Source: Aselliscus stoliczkanus | Taxonomy: Eukaryota; Chordata; Mammalia; Chiroptera; Hipposideridae | Assembly: GCA_033961575.1 (NCBI GenBank) | Contig: CM066730.1 | Span: 137,605,523 to 137,669,522, forward strand | Length of the DNA: 64,000 bases | Reading direction: 5' to 3' | In this document: positions 1-10,743 of the stretch, piece by piece | Layout: every line of letters begins with the position of its first letter | Position numbering within the stretch: position 1 is the first letter of the stretch | The notes under the pieces: generated by a model | Databases searched by the model: none | Seen by the model: only the letters and a program-made list of their open reading frames with translations | Told to the model about the DNA's origin: nothing | Position numbers and translations under genes: made by a program

Positions 1-193
1 TTAAACTGTTCAAAAGAGCAATGCTTTATTGCTTCCTGTTTATAAACTCATTCTATGTTGACTTATATGGGCAAAAACAAAAACATTGGAAACATTTTTT
101 TCCCCTTCCTTACTGTGTTCGATGGTAAATGTAAAATCATGAAGTTTTAAGAGGGGGCATTCTTTGTTTGCTTTATTACAGCTATTCATCTTT

Positions 194-202
<9 letters not shown>

Positions 203-253
<51 letters not shown>
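203..253. repeat. (GA)n microsatellite
   Basis: About 25 uninterrupted AG units. Confidence 0.98.
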
Positions 254-255
<2 letters not shown>

Positions 256-619
256 CCTCTATTGGGTGAAGATGTTTCTCTGGAATCTTTCTCTTGTGAC
301 TCGTAATCTAAAGCTGTTGAATTCAAGGAAGGCAGTTTGAACCACAGTATTTAATCTTATGAAGACATTTATTGCATAGCTTTCTGTTTTACCTTGTTTA
401 ATATAAACCACTAGAGAGGTATTTTCTGGTTATGTCATTTCATAAAGCAGAGTGTGAAGTAGAAAATCCCAGATAAGTAAAGGCCACTCCTCCTTAAGAA
501 TCATGTCATAAAATCTGCCTTCTCTAAGGGACCTAGAGCCTTAAAACAAAAACTGTGCCACCAACAACATTAATAGTAAGAATCATAATAATAATAACAA
601 TGGCTAACTAACATCCACA

Positions 620-870
620 GAAGAGGTGTGGAGTGGTGGCTACAAAGACTACTTCTAACGTCAGACACACCTGGATTTTTATTGCAACTCTGACTCTTTT
701 AGATATGTTACTTTGAGAAAGTTATTTTTGTTCGCTCAGCCTCAGTTTCCTCCTCTCTAAAATGGGTATATTAATAGTCCTTATTTCATAAAATTCTTGG
801 GAAGAGTAAATGAGATTTTGAAAGAAAAGCTGTTAGCAAAGTGTCTGGCACATAATAAATATTCACTAAA
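620..870 (-). repeat. MIR SINE fossil
   Basis: Carries CTCAGTTTCCTCCTCTCTAA and the tail phrase TGTCTGGCACATAATAAATA, the antisense of the MIR core and 3' end. Confidence 0.8.
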
Positions 871-889
871 GGTTAGTTTCTATTGTTAT

Positions 890-1085
890 AAACAAGAATT
901 CAATTTATTGGAAGTCTACTATGTGTCAGGGCCTCTAAGAATGTTATCTCTAATCCTGATAGCAATCTTTAGGATAATTATTGTTTCTTTCCACTTTAAA
1001 GATAAAAGAATTAAATTGTCTATTCAAAGTCACTTGGCTAGGAAATGGCAAACCAGAGGTTTCCTTGGCTCTGAAAAAATATATC
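890..1085 (+). repeat. MIR SINE fossil
   Basis: Diverged sense MIR: TCTACTATGTGTCAGGGCCT, later CAAAGTCACTTGGCTAGGAA. Confidence 0.65.
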
Positions 1086-1369
1086 AAATTCCACCTGAAT
1101 GCATTCAAACTGATGAAAGTGCTGCATAATAGAAAGCCTACCTCCAATGTCATCATGTTTCAAGTTGGTATTTATGAAACCTTTAAGTCAAGATAAGATC
1201 AAAGGATAGTCTTCACTAAAATATCTGATTTGATCAAAATCCATTTATTCTGTCAAGCTTTATCACAGGATTTACAGTGAAACTTGAAATGTCATTCAAT
1301 TAACTGCATCTGATAATACATAAACCTTAGCAACTTGAAGTCTAAGAGTCTTTGTATTAGTCAGGGCTC

Positions 1370-1740
1370 TTTGGGTAAAGATTAATGAAGCCTATCTCAA
1401 TGTAACTTAAGGGAAATGTATCTCTCCTGTTTGGGATACTGGAGCCTAACTTCAGGCATAGCTGGATCCAGGCTCTGTGCTCTCATCTCCTTCCCCACAT
1501 TGGCTGTATTTTCAGCTCGGACGTCGCTTCCTCTTTTCTACTGAAAAAGGCAATATGTGTTGATATAGGTACCTGCCAAGAGCCTCAACACCTTATCCTC
1601 ACAGTTTAGTAACCCCAACAGATGGAAGAGTTCTTTTTCCTTCAGTATCTGTATACTGGTCATTGATGAGAATGTTTGGCCTACTTAAGGCAAACAGTGT
1701 GATCGGTTCTATAAAGAAGTAGATCCTTCAGTAGCATTGC
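1370..1740. repeat. Unassigned old interspersed repeat
   Basis: GTATTAGTCAGGGCTCTTTG and GGCATAGCTGGATCCAGGCT are phrases of a common mammalian repeat whose family name I cannot give. No coding potential. Confidence 0.4.
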
Positions 1741-2215
1741 ATTAATTTCCTATGGCTGCTGTGATAAATGATCACAAACTTGGTAGCTTATAACACCACG
1801 TATTTATTCACTTACAGTTTTGGTGGCCAGATGCTACAAATCAGCCTCACCAGGCTAAAGCCAAGGGGTGAGCAGGGTCTGGTTCCTTCTGGAGGTTCTA
1901 GAGGAGAATCCATTTCTTTGCCCTTTCTAGCTCCTGGAGGCCACCTGCATTCCTTGGCTCAGGACCTCTTCCTTAAATCACTGTAACCTCTGCTTCCATG
2001 GTCACATGTCCTACTTCCTCTTCCATAGTCAAACCTCCCTCTTCTAAGAACACTTGTGATAATATTTAGGACCCACCTGAATAACCCAGGATAATTCCCC
2101 CAGCCTAAGATCCTTAATTTAATCATACTTGTAAAGTCCCTTTTGCCACAGAAGGTAACATAAATAAGTTCTGGGGATTAGGAAGTGGGCATCTGGGGGG
2201 CCATTAATCAGCCTA
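1741..2215 (-). mobile_element. MaLR/MLT1-like LTR fragment
   Basis: Begins ATTAATTTCCTATGGCTGCT and ends with GGTTCTGG-like and GGGGGGCCATTAATC phrases typical of antisense MLT1-related LTRs. Degenerate; no internal retroviral sequence attached. Confidence 0.6.
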
Positions 2216-2384
2216 CCTCAAGCATAGTCTAAGACAGCATGACGACTGATGCAAACAAATAGTCATGCTATCAGTCAAAGAAAGACACATTTTGTAAGAG
2301 AGAAACCACAAATTATACAAAGAATGAAGAAACCATTTTCAGCTGCTGGAATCTGGTTTAGCCTCTTGACAGATAATTATAATA

Positions 2385-3105
2385 ATGATGATAGCAAACA
2401 CTGATTTTGCTCATTATGTGTCAAGCATTAACTACCTTACGTATAAGATCTGACAATTAAGTTCATGAACTCATCCTAGAAAAAGTACTACATAACTCAT
2501 TGCTGAATATCACTATAGTCACCTTCAAAGTACTCCCCTTGGGAAGCTATGCACCTATGCCAGCAACTAGTTCACCCTTCAAAGCAATTTTGGAACTCTG
2601 TCTTAAAAGGCCATCAGAACTGTCATCATATTACCCTTGATGTCCTGAATGTCATCAAAATGTCTTTCTTTCAATATTTCCTTTATCTTGGGGTAAAGAA
2701 AGAAGTCACTGGGGGCCAGATCAGGTAAGTAGGGAGGGTGTTCCCATCAGTTATTTGTTTACTGGCTAAAAACTCCCTCACAGACAGTGCTGTGTAAGCT
2801 GGGGCATTGTTGTAATGCAAGAGCCATGAATTATTGGCAAAAAATTCAGGTCGTCTAACCTTTTCACTCAGCCTTTTCAGCCCTTCCAAATAGTAAACAG
2901 TTAACTGTTTGTCCAGTTGGTACAAACTCATAATGAATAATCATATATAACTCAATTAATCCTCACCAAAAGTCATCCTCATTTTATAGAAGAGGAAACT
3001 AAGGCAAAAAGATGTTCAGTGACTTACCCAATATCACACAGAATTAGCAGAGCTAGGATTGGAACCCAAAGCATATGTGATAGCCAGGCACATACTCTTC
3101 ACCAT
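2385..3105 (+). repeat. MIR fossil split by a mariner insertion
   Basis: The left half ends TTATGTGTCAAGCATTAACT before 2445. The right half resumes with ACTCAATTAATCCTCACC after 2950 and continues through AGAGGAAACTAAGGCAAAAA. The two halves are colinear on one MIR, so the mariner is the younger insertion. Confidence 0.8.
2446..2941 (-). mobile_element. Truncated mariner transposon relic (transposase C-terminus)
   Basis: A minus-strand reading frame at 2683-2931 encodes the C-terminal part of a mariner transposase: SWLLHYNNAPAYTALSVREF and later LPTYLIWPPVTSFF. In active mariners the first region reads H-x-D-N-A-P-x-H and the third catalytic Asp follows. Here the Asp of the HxDNAP box is Asn (HYNNAP) and the downstream W-P-D-aspartate position is V, so the enzyme would be dead. 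The left edge (2446 onward) is the element's 3' end next to a TA. The 5' half, including the DNA-binding domain, is absent. Confidence 0.85.
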
Positions 3106-3114
3106 TAGAGATGA

Positions 3115-3388
3115 AACTTAACAAATGGATAAAGGTGGGAGGATGGGCAGAAAATTGAAGAGAACTAAGAGGAACAAATTTCCAGCTACAAATAACAAGT
3201 CACAGGGATGTAATGTACAGCATAGGGAATATAGTCAAGAATATCATAACTGTGTGGTGACAAAAGATGACTAGAACTGTCACGGTTATCATTTCATAAA
3301 GTACACAGATGTTGAATCACTATGCTATACACCTGAAACTCACATAATATTGTTTGTTAACTATACTTTTTTTTTAAAGGTAACAAAA
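3115..3388 (+). mobile_element. LINE-1 3' end
   Basis: Contains CATAGGGAATATAGTCAAGA and CTATGCTATACACCTGAAAC, typical of old L1 (L1M) 3' UTRs, and ends in a short T-run and A-rich stretch. Confidence 0.8.
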
Positions 3389-3394
3389 AACCCA

Positions 3395-3640
3395 AAAGAA
3401 TGGGTAGCAGGCTGACACAATGAGGAAATGAAAGAGTATCATAGGCAGAGGGAATAGAATGAACAAACGCACAGAAGCAGAAAAATGAAAGGCAGATTCA
3501 GGCCAATAGGTAGACTGGGTTGGATGGAATATAGCAAGCCTGAAGAAGTAGTGGGAGCTCAAGCTAGATTTCAAGCCTGAAGTGAGGGCACAGAAGATTT
3601 TGAAATGATGGACAACCTCCAAGGCTGGTAGGAGCCCTTT
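3395..3640 (-). mobile_element. LINE-2 fragment, antisense
   Basis: Purine-rich antisense L2 phrases (CATAGGCAGAGGGAATAGAA, ATTTTGAAATGATGGA). A SINE is inserted at its right; 4119-4200 may be its continuation. Confidence 0.55.
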
Positions 3641-3653
3641 AAAACAATGGACT

Positions 3654-4107
3654 AGGGCCGGCCAAGTGGCATGTCGTTTAAGAGCTGGCTTGGATGCCAG
3701 CGGCCCTGGTTCGGATCCCACATGAGGGCCAGTGACACTGCCCTCTACAGCTAAGATGGTGAACAACAGCTCCACCTGGAGCTGGGCTTCTGTGAGTCCC
3801 TGGGACAGCATAGCTGCAGCTCCTGCTGTAGTCGGCTGGCATAGGATATGGTGAGCGGCCAGCAGCCAGTGTGAGTGGCTGGCAGCCAGTGTGAGCTGCC
3901 AAGAGCCACTGTGAGCGGCCGTCCAGAGGCCGGCAACTGATCTGCCTCATCCAGGAAGAGCGCAATGACAATACCAACATGGGCCAGTGAAGCAACGTCC
4001 TCCACAACTAGACTGAAGAACAAAAAGACAGCAACTTGTCTGTTCCCCTTCCCTGGTTCCCCAACGCTGTTCCCCTCCCCCAATTCCCCAAAATCTTAAA
4101 AAACAAC
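3654..4107 (+). mobile_element. Long composite tRNA-like SINE, copy 1
   Basis: Starts GGGCCGGCCAAGTGGC and has a B-box-like GGTTCGGATCCC. It continues through a core of short AGCNGCCAGTGTGAG-type repeats to a second unit ending in CAACTTGTCTGTTCCCCTTC and AAAATCTT plus an A-tail. An 11-bp target duplication AACAATGGACT flanks it (3643-3653 and 4108-4118). The 3' unit resembles SINEs I remember from yinpterochiropteran bats. Confidence 0.9.
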
Positions 4108-4118
4108 AACAATGGACT

Positions 4119-4530
4119 TGTGGAGGGGGATATCCAAGTTGAGCTCTGGAAGGACTGATCTGGCGACACTGGGAAGGCTGGGCTGGAGGAGTGAGAAGGG
4201 AGCTGGCCTCTCTCCTCTACTCTCATGGCACTTTGTATATAGTGGGATGTGCTTGTGTGACGTGCCCACTAGAGAGTGAGCCCTAGAGGGGAGCTGACTG
4301 TAATCATGCATCTCTGGCTGCATGTGCCAGGAGATGATACAGTCAACCAGGAAACACGGTGCAGCTTGAGAGCAGGAAGCACCTGGTTGGAAGGTGGGGC
4401 TACCGCTGACAAAACAAACAAACATACAAAATAAACCTCAGCATTTTGGGGTCAATTTGAAGTGCAGCGTCTTTATCTACAGTTGCTGCAGTCTACCACA
4501 GGAAAAAAGTGCGAGGAATTTCAGAACATG
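4119..4530. other. Unassigned intergenic stretch
   Basis: No gene signal. It may begin with the rest of the antisense L2 interrupted by the SINE; beyond about 4200 I recognise nothing. Confidence 0.5.
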
Positions 4531-4729
4531 TGGGCCTGCATTAAGTTCTTGGTTCTGTCAATTGGCATCTGTGGGGTCTTGGATAATTTCTCGACAACCC
4601 AAGCCTTGTTTCCTTAATCTTTAAAATGAAAATAAAATCATTTTATTGGTAATTGTTAACTTATAAGGTAATAGTTATCTGGCTCAAAGGAGGGATCTGG
4701 CAAATCAATACCACTCAAAATTATTTTTT

Positions 4730-4900
4730 ATACTCATTTAACTTCATCACCAAGCTACCTTTAGGTCTGTGTTTATTATTTTTCTCCGTTTTACCGATGA
4801 GGAAACAGAATCTCTAGTTCCTTCAGGGAAAAGAAGGGATTTATCCAAAGCAGTAGAATGGAGGAGCCTGGATTTGAACCAACAAATGTGATTCCCAACT
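4730..4900 (+). repeat. MIR SINE fossil
   Basis: TTTTACCGATGAGGAAACAG followed by CCTGGATTTGAACC, the MIR core and its end. Confidence 0.75.
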
Positions 4901-5100
4901 ACGTGCAAATCTCATAAAGGGAAAAGATACTTAAGGGAAACAGAGGGACAGGTATGACCACAGCAGGTGAGCTACGTGGGCTTTAAGAAAAACACTCACG
5001 GATCATTGAGAAAGTCCCAAGGCACAGATTTGAGAACACCTAAGCAGGTAAGCAGCCACAGCCTGAGCAAATGTGGAGGAGGTCCCCTGCCTCTTGCAGG

Positions 5101-5321
5101 TGGATAGAACCGCGGTCCCCGCCCAGCAACAGACCTCAGCGTCCTTAGTGATCTGGGCGGGAGCAGCCTCCACCTTGGAGCGTGGCCCTGTGATTGGCCA
5201 GTCTCCTGGGGTCCAATCCCCTGCCCAACCCCGCTCCCGGGAGAGCCTGGCGTCGGGTTCCTCAGGAGAGCACAGACTGCGCACCTGTGAGCTATCTGGG
5301 TCGAGAAACGCAGCCTCAGCG
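5101..5321 (+). promoter_or_regulatory. C1orf87: Putative C1orf87 promoter and non-coding first exon
   Basis: This is the only clearly GC- and CpG-richer stretch upstream of the start codon. It holds an inverted CCAAT box (ATTGG, 5193-5197) and a direct CCAAT box (5213-5217), and no TATA box. It ends at a strong donor, CAGCG|GTAAGG, with the GT at 5322-5323. Splicing that donor to the acceptor before 6285 would give a 5' UTR with no upstream ATG in the 6285-6310 part. The transcription start cannot be placed from sequence alone; somewhere around 5230-5290 is likely from the CCAAT spacing. Confidence 0.5.
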
Positions 5322-6284
5322 GTAAGGCGGCCCTCTCTATTCTTTCCTGGGAAAGGGCTCAAGACTGAGGCGCAGCTGCTGGATAGAGAGGGGACTCCAC
5401 AATCATAAATGCTTGTCCTCGAATTTTCCAGAAACTTTAAAGAGGTTGCAGATCCAGCTGGATAGGGCTACCCTCGTAGAGCAGGTCCTAGTGCTGACCA
5501 AATACTGAATGAAGCTGGGGTTTGGGGAAGAATGGTGGTCTAGCTATCAGACCCTAGTACTAGAAACAGAAACACTCTCGCTCAATGTCGGACCTTGGTC
5601 AAGTAACACCCTCTCTGAGCCTCAGTTTTCCAGTCTGTAAAGCAAGCATTTGGATTCAAATATTTTCTGAAGGCTTTCAGTCTCTGAGAGGCTCTACAAC
5701 GGAGGTCCGCCTGGGGTCAAGTTTACAGAACTTCTTGCAAAAAATAGATCAGCCATAACAACAAAACACTCTTTCCTATTTATGATGCTCCTTCAGATGC
5801 ATTATCTCGTTGGATTCATCCGCAGTTCTGTGTGTAGAACTGGAATTACCCAAGTTTCTTAAAAGGGGAGGCTGAGCATCAGAGCTGAATATAAAATCTT
5901 CTTATGTCCCACTGAAGTCCTGATTCTCACTCTGACTTCACAAGAATGCCATCCGATGTCAGGAAGGAAGAGTTGCCAAATGGCTCAGTAGACCAATTGT
6001 GTGGACCTCTTAGGTGGGAGTCCCAATTTTGCTAATTACTGGTTATGTGATATTGAATTAGTTACATAACTACATTATGCCTGTTCCCCCAACTGTAAAA
6101 CAAGAATGAGAATAGCAATTAAGAGTATTTTACTCATGTATTTATTGGGAGTGGTAAGGAAGATAATATAGGTAAAGCTCTTGGTCCACTATTGTTAGTG
6201 TTGTTATTGTTGACAAGGATGCTACAGTTGCCTAGTGGAAAGTCAAGAGGAAAAGATTTACTTTTTTCCACACACCCCCCCAAG
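5322..6284 (+). other. C1orf87: Putative intron in the 5' UTR
   Basis: It begins GTAAGG and ends with a short pyrimidine/C-rich tract and CAAG. It contains MIR-like fragments around 5560-5660 and 6000-6190 and nothing else I recognise. The exact acceptor (AG at 6283-6284) is a prediction. Confidence 0.45.
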
Positions 6285-6310
6285 GATTTGGAGGGGTTTT
6301 GAGAAGAATC
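6285..6310 (+). other. C1orf87: 5' UTR part of the first coding exon
   Basis: 26 bases between the predicted acceptor AG (6283-6284) and the start codon. There is no ATG here, and the base three before the start ATG is A, a favourable Kozak context. Confidence 0.5.
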
Positions 6311-6420
6311 ATGTCTTCAGTGTGGAAGGCTCCCCATGGATCAGATGCAAAAATGCCTGAGATGGTGGTGAAAATCATTGGAAGTAAATACTTCCAGTAT
6401 CTTGTGGAGAAGCCAAAGAC
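6311..6420 (+). CDS. C1orf87: C1orf87 coding exon 1 (residues 1-37)
   Basis: Starts at ATG 6311 and ends two bases into codon 37, followed by the donor GTAAGT. The product begins MSSVWKAPHGSDAKMPEMVV and continues with IIGSKYFQYLVEKPK, which matches the N-terminus of human C1orf87 as I recall it, with an extra K before the second methionine. I chose this ATG because it is the first in the spliced message and the homologous start. No signal peptide or membrane segment is present, which fits a cytosolic protein. Confidence 0.93.
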
Positions 6421-7504
6421 GTAAGTTTACTGTTTGAAAAATATATGTTTTGCCTGGGTGATAATGAAGTTTGGGTTTTTGTTTTGTTTTTTTTTTAATC
6501 TATAAACTTACATTTTTACAAGGCAGTCTATGGAAAATTAAGTCATTAAGATGTAACTGTTGAAGTAAAATAGTGTTGGTAACTTCCATATGCACTGTTT
6601 TCCAGTTATTTTTCATCTTTATAATTCCCCATACTCCTTAATTACTTGGGCTGATTTTCCAAATAGATGAGGAATGTAAGCATTAAGACATTTATAAATA
6701 TTAATGGAGTATTGGTGCTTCTCCTCATCAGGTTTGTAATCTACCACATGTAGTAATCCTTTTTTGTGCTGGGGGGGAGGGAGAAAAGTTGTTAGTCAAC
6801 TTGTTATAAATTAAAGGAGTGGAATTAATAATAAATAATAAATTGTAAGATTTTTCACTTACTCTTCTTCTTATTCAGTAGTTCTCTAAGCAGGGGCTTC
6901 TCAGAGCAAAACTAAAAGGTCTTTCTTCCCTTCCAAACTCATCACAGTCACATTTAAAGGAGGTCACTCATACATCTCTAAAATTCACTGGGTGCTTGGC
7001 ACAAAAGAGTATGACTAGCTCCTCCTTCCAGAGTTGTGGTGGTTCACAAGAGAAAAGAAAATACTAGACTTGCCTTTCATCAAGTAGTCACTCCATAAAC
7101 AGTAGTTAGTCAATAATTGCCTTTTCCTCCTAAGATGATATCCATAGCTCTTTCCTCTATCTCAGAAACCCACAGATCAAACAAATAGACAAACAGAAAA
7201 AAGATCTGGCCTCACTAAACACAGGTACATAAAGCAGTGGATACCAAATCTGGCTATTATCAGAATCACCTGGAGAATCCTTAAAAATAAAGATTTGGGG
7301 TCCAACCCAAGATCTATTGAATCAGAATCTCTGAAGATGAGGCCATCAGGACCACTGTTATGGAGTACAGGCTTTAGATGTTTTACCTCCTCACCATCTG
7401 TATTGTCAGCCCCAACAGATTCCAAAGTGAGTGCTATAATCAATTAGTAATGTCTGCCATAGCATAGGAAGTGAGCTTTGCAGCACATGAATCATGCTTT
7501 TGGG

Positions 7505-7735
7505 ATCCCTACAGAGCTGAGAGATGAGAGTTTGAATCTTGATTCTGTATCCTCCTGGTCTTTTTGACATTGAGAAAGTTAATTGACATCTCTGGCCTCA
7601 GATTCTACATCTATCAAGTGGGGATAAAACACACCTATCTAGGAGGGTTGTTGTGAGGATCAAGTGAGAAAAATAAAATGCAAAACACCTTTACAGTGCC
7701 TAATAGTATATTCAACATGCTTAATAAATAGTTCT
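7505..7735 (-). repeat. MIR SINE fossil
   Basis: Antisense MIR: GAGTTTGAATCTTGATTCTG, CTCAGATTCTACATCTATCA, GGGTTGTTGTGAGGATCAAG. Confidence 0.85.
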
Positions 7736-8780
7736 ATTATTGTTGAAGCAAATCTTTCCATACATAAAAGACATTTCATGAAAAATCAAATCTCTTTCTA
7801 TGAATGTTTTCACCACTTTTATATTCTATGCCTAGGAGGCAGGCTACCTTAGTTTTGTAGATAAGGAAACTGAGACAGATAATTATAAGATCTCTCAAGT
7901 GCCAGTTATTGTCAAGTAAAGCAAATACGGGTAGTTTGGAAGCCCTGCTAAGTTCTCCTCCAACCAGAAGTTGACATTACTACTCTACTAATCTCATTCC
8001 TCTCTGAGGTTTTGTTTAGCCCCTTTCATCCCAAACCCCTTCCTTTTTTCAAGGGTATCAGTCTACTATGTTCCTAAATGGGTGAGTAGGGGAAGGATCC
8101 TTGTCCTTTTAAATAGGGAAAAATTCCCTTTGTCTTATAAGAAGGTGCTTTTATTTTTCTTCTCTATTCTTTAAACTTTAAAACCCAGGAAATAAAAAAT
8201 TATATTAAATCAGCTACATTAATTGTGAAATAAAAGACAGTTCTGTTTCTTCTGTGACAACTGAAAAAAAAAGATGTTTTTAAATATTAAGATAATTTTG
8301 TTTCTGCTTTCCATGGGCTTGATGTTACTTCTACAGGAATGGCATAGGACAATTAATGAGTGTTGCTAAAATATTCCTGTGTGGCTCAAAAATAAATAAT
8401 TCTCAAAGACTTCTTATTGCTGAGGTAAGGACAGGCCCACCGCTATCAAGTCACACATGTCCCAAAATCTGTCCCCAAAGCATTTTAGTTATGTTATATC
8501 TATGCCCTTCAGCAGGGGCCTTAAGAGGGTATTTTCTTTGGGTTGAGTCAGTTGAGCCTATTAGTATAAAATCTATATAAGAAACATAAATATAAGCCAA
8601 AAAAATAAATAAAAGGAAGAAGTCTCTAAAAAGCGAATCTGAATTAAAAAGAAAACTCACAAATTAATAATAAATGGAAAAACAGAAATCTTCCTTTCTG
8701 AAGGCCACATTTAGTCAAATTTCCTATAGGGTATGTGGGAAAGATGGAATAATTATGTTAGAAAATTATCTTCAATGTAT

Positions 8781-9232
8781 AAATCAGTGTATTGATTTGC
8801 TAGGGCTGCTATATCAAAGTACCACAAACTGGGTGGCTTAGACCAACAGAAATGTATTGTCTCATAGTTCTGGAGGCTAGAAGTCTGAAATCAAGTATTG
8901 GTAGAGCCACGCTCCCTCTGAAGGTACCCGGTAAGGTTCTATCTGTTCCAGGTATCTCTTTGCTACCGGTATTTCCTTTTCTTGTGGCAACATAACTCTA
9001 AACTTCACACAGGATGAGTGGTATATGTGTCTGTGTACAATTTTCTCTCTTTATAAGGACACCAGTCAATTGGATTAGGGGCCCATTCTACTGTAGCATG
9101 GCCTCATCTTAACTAATGACATCTTCAGGCACCCTATGTCCAAATAGGGCCATATTCTGAGGTGGTGGAAGTTAGGACTTCAACATATGGATCTGGGCGC
9201 AACTCAAACCCTAACAACCAGTCCTCCATTGT
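8781..9232 (-). mobile_element. MLT1-type MaLR LTR
   Basis: Antisense MLT1 signature from start to end: TTGATTTGCTAGGGCTGCTA, CACAAACTGGGTGGCTTAGA, GTTCTGGAGGCTAGAAGTCT, TATAAGGACACCAGTCAATT, GGACTTCAACATATGGATCT. Solo LTR, near full length. Confidence 0.88.
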
Positions 9233-10743
9233 AGAGATGAGATGAGACAACTGAGGTCTTGGGAGGCTTAAAGTGAGGCCATTTATTGTAAGTTAAATCC
9301 TGGAATTGAGCTCCCTCCCTCTTTCCGTAATTTAGCCTGTACAATTATTGACAGATGAAAGGAAAATACTCAGTACTTACCTAGTTCCATATTTTTCACA
9401 AAGGAGATCAATCTATAAGCTTCAAAGAGTGAAATGAATGTCTCCTAGTTTTTTCCATCCTCGTTTGCCTCCTAGGTCACTACACCAACTTTCCAATCAA
9501 GCTCCCTGCCTCTAATCTTCTCATTCTCTAATCCATTCATTAATACCTTGCTCCTCAAAATATAGTCCATAGACTACCACCATCAACCTCACCTGGGACC
9601 TTGTTAGAAATGGTGAATCTCTGACCTCTCTCCAGACATACTGATGCAAAATCTGCATTTTAGTCAATTCCCAGGTGACTCCTATGCACCAGTACAGTGA
9701 AAGTCAATTCTCAAGTATGGCAAGTGTCATCTTTCTAAAATGCAAATCCAATCAGGTAATGCCAGCCCCAGATTCATCTGTCCCCTTCCCTTGTGGACTC
9801 CCATCACTCACTTAGGCTATGACACTCTATGACAATTTCCCATGTATTTCTGTCCTGTAAACTCTATATGCATGGCTGTACCCTTAATACTGAACACAAA
9901 GTCTTGTGCATATTGAAAGCCTGATAAGTGAATCAGAGCACAATGGATGCCAAAAAAGTAAAGCTCTAGAAAGACAACACTAAGTTGCTTTAAATCCAAC
10001 TCCAAAGACCCATGTTGCTAAAATAGCATGCAGATGCTACTATGGAACCCTTGTGAGCAACCTTTGATAGCTCATCAAGTAGAAGATATGCCAAGAGACA
10101 GGAGAAAATTATTCTCATTTTCTAAAAGGAGATGAAAGTGGGTAATAAAACCACAGAACTTGAGGTGTATGGACAATTCTTGGTAAAATTTGCAGGCCAA
10201 AGAATTAAATGTTAGCTGTGGAAACAAAACACAAAGTGATAGTCACTAAAGGTGGTACATGTTGACTAAACACAGATTATGCCAAACTGGTCCCATTTCC
10301 TTTATTGATGAGGTTACTACAGTCCAAATGAAGGGAATGATAAAGACATACGTACACTATTTGTTAATTTCAGTAAGTTGTTAGGTACATTTCTCTTCAC
10401 AAAGTCTTGAAATAAGGCAGAGAATTCTGGACTGGATAGTATAAGATGGATGACATACCAACATGGTAGCGATTGAACAACTGATGTAAATACTACGTGT
10501 TGGAAGTAAAGTGGTGGAGAGGATTTATGTGTGACCCCTGTTCTTAGTCAACATTTTTAAATCCACAACTGAAGGGAGACAAACAAATCACTTCAGTAAA
10601 CATGCAGGTAGTGGAATGCTGGGAAGCCTTGCAGGAAAATGCACCAAAACTAACAAGATAAAATCAACAGAGATATATGGAACGTCTGTCTTCAGTTAAA
10701 AGTGTATTTAAATGATTATATGAATAAATATTTGGGTTTTACT

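Noticed and set aside
203..253. Regular short repeats as a CRISPR-like array
   Set aside because: It is a simple (GA)n microsatellite; the window is eukaryotic.
3678..4226. Overlapping minus-strand frames of about 70-110 codons
   Set aside because: They lie wholly or partly within a SINE whose G+C-rich core lacks stops; they recur at the other SINE copies.
5113..5131. RFX X-box-like sequence in the promoter (GTCCCC...AGCAAC)
   Set aside because: Only one half-site matches and the spacing is off; too degenerate to report although a ciliary gene would make it attractive.
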